DNA from: Nitrospinae bacterium CG22_combo_CG10-13_8_21_14_all_47_10
GTDB lineage: Bacteria; Nitrospinota; Nitrospinia; Nitrospinales; VA-1
Length of the DNA stretch: 21,545 nt
NCBI GenBank assembly: GCA_002786505.1
Contig: PCTK01000178.1
Location: forward strand, 7,368 to 28,912
Direction: 5' to 3'
The position numbers were made by a program, and so were the translations under genes. The notes beneath the pieces were generated by a model that saw only the letters and a list, made by a program, of their open reading frames with translations, did no database searches and was not told where the DNA came from. This document shows, in pieces, positions 1-8,319 of this stretch. Every line of letters starts with the position of its first letter. Within the stretch, counting starts at the first letter, position 1.

Positions 1-1904
1 AGACCAGCATTGGTGTGGGCAACCTGACCAACGGGTTATCGGCCAAGCCTTATATGCGCAAGGTGCTGACCAGCGTGTTTCTTGACGAAGCCAGAAAAGC
101 CGGGTTGGACTGCGCCATTTTGAATCCGCATCATTATGTTCCGCTCGAAAGCCTGCCCGAGAGTGATGTGGTTCTGGCAAGAAAAGTTATTCTCGACCGT
201 GACATGACCTCCTTTGAGGAACTGGAAGAGATTGCGTTGACCAAAAAAACGGGTGTCCAGACGAAAAAGGTCGTGTACGAAGATCTTGCTCTGGAAGAAA
301 GTATCTGCCAGCGCATTAAAGACGGATTCAAACAAAAGCAGGAAGGCACTATTGAAAAAGAAGGTGGAGTTTTTCCCTACACAGACCGCATTGTGGAAGA
401 TGTCGCCAAAGCCATCGAAACCCATGCGCCGCTGGAATTTATAAGCAACCATCTCATGATAGCCATGCGCGAGTTGGGCGATGCTTTTGGTCGTGGAGAG
501 GTGAGCCTGCCACACCTTTTAAAAAGCGCCGATGTCATGCGCCATGTGATGCAGTTTCTAGAAAGCTTCATGCGTTTTCAGAGCGGCATTGAGCCAGGTG
601 CCGCGATTGACTATAAAGGGGTGGTGGTGATTGGCACCGTTTACCAGGATGTCCATAGCATCGGTAAAGACCTCGCGAAAACTTTGCTCGAAAATTATGG
701 TTATCGGGTGATTGACCTGGGGGTGCAGGTTCCGCTGGACCGATTCATCGAGACGGCTAAACAGGAAAACGCCGATGCCATTGGCATGAGCGCATTGCTG
801 GTGCAAACCTCCAATCACATGATAACGGTCTCCCGCATGTTGACGGACCAGAAATATTCCATTCCCATTCTCATTGGCGGCGCTCCGGTAAACTCCCGGC
901 ACGCCGGATATGTGGCCATGCATGGCGGTGAGAATACCTCAGCGATTCTGGATAATGTTTTCTACTGCGGGAGCGGAATGGATGGCGTCAACATCATGGG
1001 GCTTCTCATGGACAAGGGTCAACGCCCTGGTGTGCTTAAGGAAAATAAGGAAAAGTTGTTGCGCGAATACCAAAAGGCCAAGGGGATTCAGGAGGAGAAA
1101 GACAAGCTTTTACAGACCCTGCCGCGAAGAAAGGTCAGCTTCAGGCATCATGAAAGCCCTTCAGACGGATTCGGAATTCACAAGGTTGAGTTCAAACTGC
1201 ATAAGCTTGCAGAAAATCTGGATCGAAAAAGTTTGTATTCGCTGAACTGGAAGTTTGGCAAAAAATCAAGCTGGATCCAAAAGGGAGTGACTCTGCAACA
1301 ACTCCAGGCCCTGGAAAAAACCTGGATAGAGAAAGCCGAATCCAATGGATGGGTTGTTCCTAAAGCCCGGTTTGGACTTTTTCCGGCACAATCGGATGGG
1401 GATGAGGTCATTATTTATGACCCGCAGGATAAGAATAAGGAATTAGCCCGGCTCAAATTCGATGTTTGTATTGGAAAGGGAAGGAAAGATGTTTTTTCCG
1501 CAGGGCAGTATTTTCACCCCAAAACATCAGGGCAGTGGGATGCGATTGGACTGCAAATATCGACTGCGGGTGACAAGACAGAAGCGGGTATAGCAGTGTT
1601 CAAGGCGCAAAATGATAGTGAGTCGGCGTTATATTTGCAAGGTTTGAGCGACCGGGTGGCTGAAGACCTGGCAGAATTCATCCATCAACTGCTGGGCCAG
1701 CGGATCGGGGCTAAAAAGGACAACCGAGGTCAGCGCTATAGTCCGGGTTATCCGGGGATAACAGACCTGTCTTATAACCGCGTTATCTGGGAGCTTCTCG
1801 GGGCCGAGGATATTGGGGTGACCCTGACCTCAGCAAACGAGTTTTATCCGCCCAGCACCACTGCCGCAGTAATCTGCTTTCATAAAGAAGCCGGATACAG
1901 CTAG
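1..1904 (+). CDS. metH: Cobalamin-dependent methionine synthase, C-terminal part (5' truncated by window edge)
   Basis: Transfers a methyl group from methyltetrahydrofolate through cobalamin to homocysteine, the last step of methionine synthesis, in the cytoplasm. The frame is open to the left edge (T-S-I-G before a GTG at 15), and the residues around it match the interior of the MetH pterin domain (GVGNLTNGL, then AGLDCAILNP). The GTG is therefore internal and the true start lies outside the window. Counting from that GTG: the end of the pterin domain is about 1-70, the helical B12 cap about 90-190 (ELGDAFGRGEVSLPHLLKSA), and the B12-binding Rossmann domain about 200-330 with DVHSIG, whose His214 is the predicted cobalt ligand, plus the SALL and GG loops. 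The AdoMet-dependent reactivation domain is about 375-625 (FGLFPAQSDGD, then RYSPGYP, matching the RPAPGYP AdoMet-binding motif of E. coli MetH). Ends at TAG. The homocysteine domain is presumed upstream. Family assignment is firm. Confidence 0.93.
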   Translation, partial: TSIGVGNLTNGLSAKPYMRKVLTSVFLDEARKAGLDCAILNPHHYVPLESLPESDVVLARKVILDRDMTSFEELEEIALTKKTGVQTKKVVYEDLALEESICQRIKDGFKQKQEGTIEKEGGVFPYTDRIVEDVAKAIETHAPLEFISNHLMIAMRELGDAFGRGEVSLPHLLKSADVMRHVMQFLESFMRFQSGIEPGAAIDYKGVVVIGTVYQDVHSIGKDLAKTLLENYGYRVIDLGVQVPLDRFIETAKQENADAIGMSALLVQTSNHMITVSRMLTDQKYSIPILIGGAPVNSRHAGYVAMHGGENTSAILDNVFYCGSGMDGVNIMGLLMDKGQRPGVLKENKEKLLREYQKAKGIQEEKDKLLQTLPRRKVSFRHHESPSDGFGIHKVEFKLHKLAENLDRKSLYSLNWKFGKKSSWIQKGVTLQQLQALEKTWIEKAESNGWVVPKARFGLFPAQSDGDEVIIYDPQDKNKELARLKFDVCIGKGRKDVFSAGQYFHPKTSGQWDAIGLQISTAGDKTEAGIAVFKAQNDSESALYLQGLSDRVAEDLAEFIHQLLGQRIGAKKDNRGQRYSPGYPGITDLSYNRVIWELLGAEDIGVTLTSANEFYPPSTTAAVICFHKEAGYS

Positions 1905-2156
1905 CAGTCTGTCGGGCTTGGAGTATCCCTGGATGTTATAATCTGGGTCGTAAACTATATATTATCGCCCCCCTTTCTCTGGAAACGCCATGAGCCAAAT
2001 CCCGCCCATAACTAGATTTCAAGTCCTTTTAATTTTAAGCCGATAGGAAAATATTCATCGGATTAGTGTTCGCTTGTTTGACGGGATAGGGGATGATAGG
2101 GTAAACCTATGTTATAAAAGGTTTTGAATGGAAAAAGCTGGGGGGAAATAAAACCT

Positions 2157-2187
2157 TTGTATAGCTGTCATCATTTGTTAAGATAAT
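2157..2187 (+). promoter_or_regulatory. Weak candidate sigma-70-type promoter for clpC
   Basis: TTGTAT at 2157-2162 is followed by TAAGAT (2179-2184, 16-nt spacer) or the better-matching GATAAT (2182-2187, 19-nt spacer). Each box is only a partial consensus match, so this is tentative. I saw no CIRCE or CtsR-type operator nearby. Apart from this and the hairpin at 2218-2249, I see nothing recognisable in the 382-nt gap 1905-2286. Confidence 0.25.
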
Positions 2188-2217
2188 AAGGGAGTTTACC
2201 CAACATAAAAGGATGTA

Positions 2218-2249
2218 GCCCCGCAGTTTTACTTCTGTGGGCCTCTTTT
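2218..2249 (+). terminator. Terminator-like hairpin in the leader just upstream of clpC
   Basis: GCCCCGCAG (2218-2226) pairs with CTGTGGGC (2235-2242): four pairs, a bulged C, then four more pairs including one G-U, closed by an 8-nt loop and followed by CTCTTTTC. It ends about 37 nt before the clpC ATG. It could be the terminator of a transcript reading through from metH, or an attenuator-like element in the clpC leader if the promoter near 2157-2187 is real. The T-tract is interrupted, so terminator strength is uncertain. Confidence 0.4.
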
Positions 2250-2286
2250 CAGTTTATAAATCCGCTATTTTTGAGGCAATTGAATC

Positions 2287-4716
2287 ATGTTTAAGCGATT
2301 CACAGAGAGGGCGCGAAGAGTCATCATCCTTGCTCGCGAGGAAGCTGAGCTCTACCGTCACGAATATTTAGGCACAGAACATATTTTGCAGGGTGTTATC
2401 AAAGATGGCGGTGGCATTGCTGTTGCTATCGTGCAAAAAAGCGGAGTGAATCTGGTTCAGTTGAAGAAGGAGCTGGAAAAGAACCTGCCCCGTAGTTCAA
2501 ACTCATTGATCATTGGGGATATCCCCTTTACTTCCCGAGCCAAGAAAGTTTTGGAGTTTGCGGTAGAGGAAGCGCGAGCCCTTAATCATAATTACATCGG
2601 TACTGAGCATCTTCTTCTGGGGCTTTTGAAGGAGAAGGAAGGCGTTGCTTGCCGGGTCCTGAATAGTTTTGGTATGTTCTTTGATGATGTCCGGGAAAAA
2701 ATCGTGGAAATGTTCAAAGAACCCACCGAAAGCAATCGCGAAGTGGGCAAAACCCCGACTTTGGATGAGTTCAGCCGCGACTTGACGAAAATGGCCATCG
2801 ATGGAAAGTTGGATCCGGTCATCGGTCGAGCCAAGGAAATCGAGCGGGTGATTCAGATTCTCAGTCGTCGCACCAAAAACAACCCGGTATTGATTGGCGA
2901 ACCGGGTGTTGGAAAGACCGCAATCGTAGAAGGCCTGGCCCAGCTTATTTCCGAACGGGAAGTGCCCGATACTCTTTTTGAGAAACGGGTGGTCTCGCTG
3001 GATTTGGGCTCCCTGATTGCGGGTACCAAATATCGTGGTCAGTTTGAAGCCCGCCTCAAGGGTATCATGAAAGAAATTATCCAGAATGACAGCGTCATTT
3101 TGTTTGTTGACGAGTTGCATACTTTGGTTGGAGCGGGAGCCGCCGAAGGTTCGGTAGATGCTTCCAATATGCTCAAGCCGGCTCTTTCCCGTGGTGAGAT
3201 CCAATGCATTGGAGCCACTACCCTGGAAGAATACCGGAAATACATCGAGAAGAATGGCGCCCTGGAAAGACGTTTTCAGCCCATCATTGTGAACCCCCCG
3301 ACGGTGGAAGAAACTATTGAAATCATCAAAGGGTTGAAGGTTCCGTATGAATTGCATCACAGGGCAAAAATCTCGGATGATGCGATTGTGACGGCGGTCC
3401 GTTTTTCCGAACGGTACATCAGCGACCGGTTCCTCCCCGATAAAGCTATTGACGTGATTGATGAGGCTGGGTCCAGAGTGCGTCTGCGTGAGATCACTCA
3501 ATCCCCTGAGATGAAAAAAATTCAGCGCGATATAGATATTGTCATTCGCGATAAAAAAATCTGCATCGAAAATCAAGAGTTTGAAAAAGCTGTTGAACTG
3601 CGCGACAAAGAAGAAACTCTGCGTGATAAGTTGGATGAGGTGAAGGCCGACTGGAATAAAGGCCGTGATGCCAGTGAACCCAGCATCACTGAAGACGATA
3701 TTGCCGATGTTGTTTCCAGTATGACCGGAATACCACTCTCCCGAATTGAGGAGAAAGAAAGTGAACGTCTGATCAACATGGAGCAGGAACTGGCCTGTAA
3801 AGTAGTGGGTCAGGATGAAGCTATCAAAGTGTTGACTAAGGCGATTCGTCGGTCCCGCTCAGGTTTGAAAGATATGAAAAGGCCAATTGGCACCTTTCTT
3901 TTTCTTGGTCCAACCGGTGTTGGTAAAACAGAGCTGGCAAAAGTTCTGGCCGAGTTCCTGTTTGGTAATGAGGATGCGCTCATCCGACTGGATATGTCGG
4001 AGTATATGGAAAAATTCAACGTGTCCCGCCTGACTGGAGCGCCTCCGGGTTATGTGGGTTATGAGGAAGGCGGTCAGTTGACAGAAAAGGTCCGCCGTAA
4101 ACCCTATTCGGTGGTCCTCTTTGACGAGATTGAGAAAGCCAACCCGGATATTTACCACCTCCTGTTGCAAATCATGGACGATGGCCGATTGACCGATAGT
4201 TATGGCCGAGTGGTGAATTTCAAGAACACGGTTGTGATCCTGACCTCCAACATCAGTTCACGGATGCTGGAAAAAGGAACCAGTCTCGGATTTCACAAGG
4301 ACGACAATGAATTGAACTACGACAAGATGCAGAAAGAATTGAAGCAGGATTTGAAAAAGACCTTCAACCCCGAATTTCTCAACCGCTTGAGTGAGACCGT
4401 AGTTTTCCGTCCGCTGGAATTGGAGAATATTATCGAGATTCTTGATGTCCAGTTGAACGCTCTTAACGAACAGTTGATTCAGCAGGGACTAACCCTTGAT
4501 GTGACTCCTGGCGCGAAGAGGTGGTTAGCTGAAAAAGGCTTCGACGCTAATTTTGGCGCCAGGCCCCTGAAACGGGCGATTCAAAAACATTTGGAAGATG
4601 TTCTGTCCGATGAAATGCTGAAAGGCCGTTTCAAAAATGGCGGGCTCATTGAGGTTAGTTTGCAGGATGACAGCCTGATATTTGTTGAAAAATCCGGAGC
4701 TCTAAATGTTGGTTGA
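2287..4716 (+). CDS. clpC: ClpC-type Hsp100 AAA+ unfoldase, ATP-binding subunit of Clp protease
   Basis: A cytoplasmic hexameric unfoldase that feeds substrates to ClpP. At 809 aa it is almost the length of Bacillus ClpC (about 810). Domains in order: paired Clp_N repeats (1-145, opening MFKRFTERARRVI), D1 ATPase with Walker A GEPGVGKT at 204-211 and Walker B ILFVDE, a UVR-type coiled middle segment at about 415-455 (QEFEKAVELRDKEETLRDKL) that distinguishes ClpC from ClpA and ClpB, D2 ATPase with Walker A GPTGVGKT at 541-548 and Walker B VVLFDEIEKA, and a C-terminal D2-small domain (FGARPLKRAIQ). Leu667-Gly-Phe669 occupies the ClpP-docking loop position, so partnership with ClpP is likely. 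The ATG is preceded by GAGG ten bases upstream. No mcsA, mcsB or ctsR lies beside it, so it looks monocistronic here. Confidence 0.96.
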   Translation: MFKRFTERARRVIILAREEAELYRHEYLGTEHILQGVIKDGGGIAVAIVQKSGVNLVQLKKELEKNLPRSSNSLIIGDIPFTSRAKKVLEFAVEEARALNHNYIGTEHLLLGLLKEKEGVACRVLNSFGMFFDDVREKIVEMFKEPTESNREVGKTPTLDEFSRDLTKMAIDGKLDPVIGRAKEIERVIQILSRRTKNNPVLIGEPGVGKTAIVEGLAQLISEREVPDTLFEKRVVSLDLGSLIAGTKYRGQFEARLKGIMKEIIQNDSVILFVDELHTLVGAGAAEGSVDASNMLKPALSRGEIQCIGATTLEEYRKYIEKNGALERRFQPIIVNPPTVEETIEIIKGLKVPYELHHRAKISDDAIVTAVRFSERYISDRFLPDKAIDVIDEAGSRVRLREITQSPEMKKIQRDIDIVIRDKKICIENQEFEKAVELRDKEETLRDKLDEVKADWNKGRDASEPSITEDDIADVVSSMTGIPLSRIEEKESERLINMEQELACKVVGQDEAIKVLTKAIRRSRSGLKDMKRPIGTFLFLGPTGVGKTELAKVLAEFLFGNEDALIRLDMSEYMEKFNVSRLTGAPPGYVGYEEGGQLTEKVRRKPYSVVLFDEIEKANPDIYHLLLQIMDDGRLTDSYGRVVNFKNTVVILTSNISSRMLEKGTSLGFHKDDNELNYDKMQKELKQDLKKTFNPEFLNRLSETVVFRPLELENIIEILDVQLNALNEQLIQQGLTLDVTPGAKRWLAEKGFDANFGARPLKRAIQKHLEDVLSDEMLKGRFKNGGLIEVSLQDDSLIFVEKSGALNVG

Positions 4717-4761
4717 TAGGTTTTTCTTCGCTTAGACGAATGCGATGATGATAAAAAATGC

Positions 4762-4791
4762 TTAAAGTATTAAGTTTCAGTGGGTTATACT
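4762..4791 (+). promoter_or_regulatory. Candidate sigma-70-type promoter upstream of bamA
   Basis: TTAAAG (4762-4767), an 18-nt spacer, then TATACT (4786-4791, five of six consensus bases) lies in the 161-nt gap between clpC and bamA. A run of eight Ts (4807-4814) follows, but no strong stem precedes it, so I do not call a terminator for clpC. The -35 match is poor. The call rests mainly on the -10 box and on the need for a promoter at the head of the envelope cluster. Confidence 0.35.
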
Positions 4792-4877
4792 GCTGAGGCT
4801 TAGTACTTTTTTTTGCCTGCAAATGTGGGCGGAGTTTTATCCTGATAACTCAAAAAATTTCAGATAGTTCTGGCCAA

Positions 4878-7148
4878 ATGGTAAAAAAAGCCCATATATT
4901 TTTTGCGGTCCTGATTGGCTTTGCTCTCCTTGCCTTGGTTTCCTCTGCGTCTGCTCAAGAAGGCGAAAATATCGGGTCCGTGAAGGTGGAAGGGAACAAG
5001 CGGATTGATGAGTCGACGATTCTTTATTACATCAAATCCAAGCCTGGCACCCGGCTTTCCAAAAAACAGATCCGTGAGGATATTGAGCAAGTTTACAGTC
5101 TGGGGCAATTCAAGGACATTCGTGTTGAAACAAAGGAGACTTTGAAGGGGCTGGAAGTCGAATTTTTTGTCGAAGAGATTCCCTCAATCGGGGATGTTGA
5201 AATCGTGGGTAACGACAAAATTGATACGAATGACATTCGGGAAAAAATTGGACTTAAGCGGGGCGCCACTTTTAATGATCACCTGGTTCTGGAAAGTAAT
5301 GAGGAAATCCTCAAGCTTTATCGGGAAAAAGGATACTTTTTTGCCCAGGTAAACATTGGTACTCAGTCGAGCCAGGAAAACCTGGTTAACGTTTCGATCC
5401 GGATCAAGGAAGGGGAAAAGGTAAAAATTGAAAAGATTCGTTTTTCAGGAAACAAGTCTTTTCCAGATAAAGAACTCCTGGGGCAGATGGAAACACAGGA
5501 AAAGACCTGGTATTCCTTTGTGGATGATTCGGGGGTATATCAGAAAGATGTTTTAAAGTTGGACTTGTTTCGGTTAGAGGGCTTTTACCACGATCACGGT
5601 CATCTCAGGGTCAAGGTGTTGGAGCCTCGTATAGATATTGATAAAAAGGCAAAGCAAATTCATATCACTATCCCGGTTCAGGAAGGCCCACAGTTCCGTG
5701 TAAAGAGTTTGGACTTAAAGAGTGATGACGCGGTCTCCGCGGATGAAATTCAGAAAGGCATTCAGACCAAAGTTGGCGATGTTTATAATGTTTCCCAGCT
5801 TCGCCAGGATATTTTAACGATCGCTGATTTGTACTCCCAAAAAGGTTATGCGTATGCAGACGCGAACCCGATTTCCAAATTAAACGATGAAGACCGCACT
5901 GTGGAATTGTCCATCGAAGTGGATAAGGGCAAAAAGGTTTATGTTGGCAATATTGAGATTCTGGGGAACATTAAAACCAGGGACAATGTTATACGCCGTG
6001 AATTCCGCCTGAAAGAGGGAGAGTTGTTTGACGGGTCCAAGTTAAAGCGGAGCAAGCAACGGCTCAATAACCTCAATTTTTTTGAAGATGTCAAGATTGA
6101 CACCCATAGAGGTCAGGACCCTGACCTCATTGATGTTCTCACCACTGTGACGGAAAGGCCGACCGGGTCGTTCTCCGTGGGCGCCGGTTTCAGCTCGGTT
6201 GAAAATCTTATTTTTACAACCTCAATTTCACAGGACAATCTGCTGGGATATGGCCAGAGGCTGAGTTTGAATGCCCAGTTGTCGTCCATCCGCTCCGATT
6301 TTGATTTGAGCTTTACCGAGCCACGCCTGTTTGATTCCGAAATACTTTTTGGGATTGACCTGTTTAACCGCGATCAGGATTTTCTCAGCTTTGATTCTAA
6401 ATCAACCGGTGGTGGTTTCCGTCTGGGTAAAAATATTTCTGAGTATGACTCGGTTAACTTCAGATACCGTTTTGACAATGTGGAGGTATCTGGTCTGGCC
6501 GCCGCCGATGAAACGGCATTTTTCAAGAATGAGACTCGCGTGACCAGCCGAGTCGCGCCCACCTTTGTTCATGATTCGCGGGACAACTTTTTAAATCCTT
6601 CCAAGGGATGGAGGCATGTGGTAGGATTTGAATTTGCCGGGCTGGGAGGCGCGAAATTCAGCAAGTCTGTTTATGAGGTGACTTATTACCGTCCTCTGAT
6701 GGGAAAACTCGTTGGCGCGGCGCATGCGCGGGTCAATTATGCGGATGGATATGGCGGAGAAAAACTGCCAGGTTTTGAAAGATACTTCATGGGAGGGCCG
6801 ACTTCCCTGCGAGGTTTCACCATTGAGGATGTGGGGCCAAAAGATAATGATGGCGACCCGGTGGGGGGCAATCAATCGCTTCTTTTTAACCTGGAATTGC
6901 AGTATCCTTTCACCAAGTCTTTTCGCGGTTTTGTGTTTTATGATCGCGGAAATATTTATGGTGGAGGCACTAATACCAGCACGACCACTAATAATTTTGA
7001 CTTGGGAGAAATGCGTCACAGCGTAGGTGCGGGCATTCGATTTATCAGTCCCTTTGGGCCGCTGGGTTTTGCCTATGGCGTCAAACTGGACAAGGAAACC
7101 GGCGAAGAAGCGGCGGAGTTTCATTTCTCGGCAGGAAGCGCGTTTTAA
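4878..7148 (+). CDS. bamA: Outer membrane protein assembly factor BamA (Omp85 family)
   Basis: Central beta-barrel of the BAM complex, which folds and inserts outer-membrane proteins. A Sec signal peptide is clear: MVKK, a hydrophobic core, and an ASA|Q cleavage site after about residue 26. Five POTRA domains follow, at about 30-98, 99-180, 181-272, 273-353 and 354-428; several open with the typical V-x-G-N pattern (VEGNKRI, VGNDKI, FSGNKSF, ILGNIKT). The 16-strand barrel runs from about 429 to the end. The loop-6 signature is present as LRGF (644-647), and the protein ends in Phe, as expected for a BAM-dependent beta-signal. At 756 aa it is slightly shorter than E. coli BamA (810). The Shine-Dalgarno sequence before this ATG is weak; the start is chosen because it gives a complete signal peptide. 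skp follows after 28 nt. Confidence 0.95.
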   Translation: MVKKAHIFFAVLIGFALLALVSSASAQEGENIGSVKVEGNKRIDESTILYYIKSKPGTRLSKKQIREDIEQVYSLGQFKDIRVETKETLKGLEVEFFVEEIPSIGDVEIVGNDKIDTNDIREKIGLKRGATFNDHLVLESNEEILKLYREKGYFFAQVNIGTQSSQENLVNVSIRIKEGEKVKIEKIRFSGNKSFPDKELLGQMETQEKTWYSFVDDSGVYQKDVLKLDLFRLEGFYHDHGHLRVKVLEPRIDIDKKAKQIHITIPVQEGPQFRVKSLDLKSDDAVSADEIQKGIQTKVGDVYNVSQLRQDILTIADLYSQKGYAYADANPISKLNDEDRTVELSIEVDKGKKVYVGNIEILGNIKTRDNVIRREFRLKEGELFDGSKLKRSKQRLNNLNFFEDVKIDTHRGQDPDLIDVLTTVTERPTGSFSVGAGFSSVENLIFTTSISQDNLLGYGQRLSLNAQLSSIRSDFDLSFTEPRLFDSEILFGIDLFNRDQDFLSFDSKSTGGGFRLGKNISEYDSVNFRYRFDNVEVSGLAAADETAFFKNETRVTSRVAPTFVHDSRDNFLNPSKGWRHVVGFEFAGLGGAKFSKSVYEVTYYRPLMGKLVGAAHARVNYADGYGGEKLPGFERYFMGGPTSLRGFTIEDVGPKDNDGDPVGGNQSLLFNLELQYPFTKSFRGFVFYDRGNIYGGGTNTSTTTNNFDLGEMRHSVGAGIRFISPFGPLGFAYGVKLDKETGEEAAEFHFSAGSAF

Positions 7149-7176
7149 AATATAATATTAAAAAAGGATAAGGTTT

Positions 7177-7719
7177 ATGCGGTTAACAATTTTTAAGAAG
7201 TTGGGAGTTATCTGCCCTCTGCTCATTTTAAGTTTCCTGGTTTGCGGGCCTTTTACAGTTTCATCTTTTGCGGCGGATAGCCGGATAGGGTTCCTGGATA
7301 TTCAAAAAGCAGTTTCCAGCACTAAAGAGTGGAAAAATAACTTTGATCAATTTAAGTCGGATTTCACAAAAGAGAAACAAAGAATCAAACTCAAGGAACA
7401 GAAGATAAAAAAAATGCTGGAAGATTTGAACAAGCAAAGTTTTGTTCTGGACCCGGATCTGAAAAAGAAAAAAGAAGATGATTTTAGAAAAGAGAAAATA
7501 GAATTTGAAAGATATGTTCAGGATCAAAACGCGGAGTTTGGAAAAAAAGAAAAGGAAATGACCCAGGAAATCTTGCTTAAAATGATGGAAGTTATCAAGA
7601 AAATCGGTAAAGAAAAAAACTATACTATGATCCTGGAACAGAAGGTTGTTCTCTATCATGATCAAGGTAATGATTTGACGGACGTCGCGATCCGAACCTA
7701 TGACAGGACCAATAAGTAG
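7177..7719 (+). CDS. skp: OmpH/Skp-family periplasmic chaperone
   Basis: A predicted periplasmic holding chaperone for unfolded outer-membrane proteins on their way to BamA. The 180-aa product has a signal peptide (positive MRLTIFKK, hydrophobic 9-23, likely cleavage SFA|A after residue 32). Next comes the short beta segment typical of the family (SRIGFLDIQKAVSS), then a long Lys/Glu-rich stretch at about 50-145 predicted to form the coiled-coil tentacles. The C-terminal segment (YTMILEQKVVLYHDQGNDLT) matches the end of the family fold, which closes the beta core. A strong ribosome binding site (AGGATAAGG, 7165-7173) precedes the ATG. Position directly after bamA is the classic arrangement. 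Cys23 does not form a proper lipobox, so a lipoprotein is unlikely. Confidence 0.88.
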   Translation: MRLTIFKKLGVICPLLILSFLVCGPFTVSSFAADSRIGFLDIQKAVSSTKEWKNNFDQFKSDFTKEKQRIKLKEQKIKKMLEDLNKQSFVLDPDLKKKKEDDFRKEKIEFERYVQDQNAEFGKKEKEMTQEILLKMMEVIKKIGKEKNYTMILEQKVVLYHDQGNDLTDVAIRTYDRTNK

Positions 7720-7814
7720 TTCCCGATAAAATTTCGATTAAGATAACCTGCTTGACCCCGCGCTTGAACGAATTTCCAGAACAGCCGCCTAAACCGAAAG
7801 AACGGACTCCCGAT

Positions 7815-8246
7815 ATGATGGATATTAATGAAATTAAAAAGATCATTCCCCATAGATATCCTTTTCTGCTGGTCGATAAGATTGTCGAGTGTGATATGGA
7901 TTCCAGAATTGTCGGCATCAAAAATGTGACCATCAATGAACCGTTTTTTCAGGGGCATTTCCCGGAGTTTCCCGTCATGCCAGGCGTCCTTATTATTGAG
8001 GCCCTTGCGCAAGTTGCCTGTATTCTGGGCATTAAAATCATGAATAAGGAAGGGCAGTCTTCAGTTTTTTTTACCGGTATTGACGGGGCAAAATTCAGAA
8101 AGCCGGTTGTCCCGGGGGATCAATTGCGGTTGGAGTTGACTAAAATCAAGCAACGGGGAACACTGTTCCGATTTGAAGGCAAGGCGTATGTAGGTGAGGC
8201 TTTAGCCACTGAATGCACTATCCAGGCAATGCTCGGAAAAGACTGA
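7815..8246 (+). CDS. fabZ: 3-hydroxyacyl-[acyl-carrier-protein] dehydratase FabZ
   Basis: Dehydrates 3-hydroxyacyl-ACP in fatty-acid elongation. It competes with LpxA for hydroxyacyl-ACP, which explains its common place in lipid A clusters. It is a single hot-dog-fold protein of 143 aa from this start, close to the usual 140-150. The family N-terminus is clear (EIKKIIPHRYPFLLVD), and the catalytic pair is His48 (in GHFPEFPVMPGV) and Glu62 (IEALAQ). The frame is open further upstream to a TTG at 7752, which would add a 21-residue Pro-rich tail. I prefer ATG 7815 because the conserved fold begins there, though no strong Shine-Dalgarno sequence precedes either start; ATG 7818 is also possible. 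The dimeric enzyme is cytoplasmic. skp ends about 95 nt upstream and lpxA follows 73 nt downstream. Confidence 0.93.
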   Translation: MMDINEIKKIIPHRYPFLLVDKIVECDMDSRIVGIKNVTINEPFFQGHFPEFPVMPGVLIIEALAQVACILGIKIMNKEGQSSVFFTGIDGAKFRKPVVPGDQLRLELTKIKQRGTLFRFEGKAYVGEALATECTIQAMLGKD

Positions 8247-8319
8247 TTTTCCAGGTGGGGATTTAACCATTATTTTGTGTACTGTCTTGTCAATCATGAA
8301 CGGTTTTACCTTTTAGGAC

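Noticed and set aside
1937..1942. Perfect TATAAT box downstream of metH
   Set aside because: No acceptable -35 at 16-18 nt spacing (TTGGAG at 1918 is only 13 nt away), and clpC starts 345 nt further on. Probably chance in AT-rich intergenic DNA.
2077..2107. TTGACG (2078-2083) as a -35 box for clpC
   Set aside because: No reasonable -10 box at the right distance; the bases at 2100-2107 match poorly.
2503..3576. A 357-codon open frame on the minus strand inside clpC
   Set aside because: It lies wholly antisense to an unmistakable ClpC, its translation has no recognisable domain or motif, and long antisense frames are expected opposite a biased coding sequence.
6591..7124. A 177-codon minus-strand frame opposite the bamA barrel
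   Set aside because: The plus strand carries a complete BamA with its C-terminal Phe; the antisense product shows no signal or domain.
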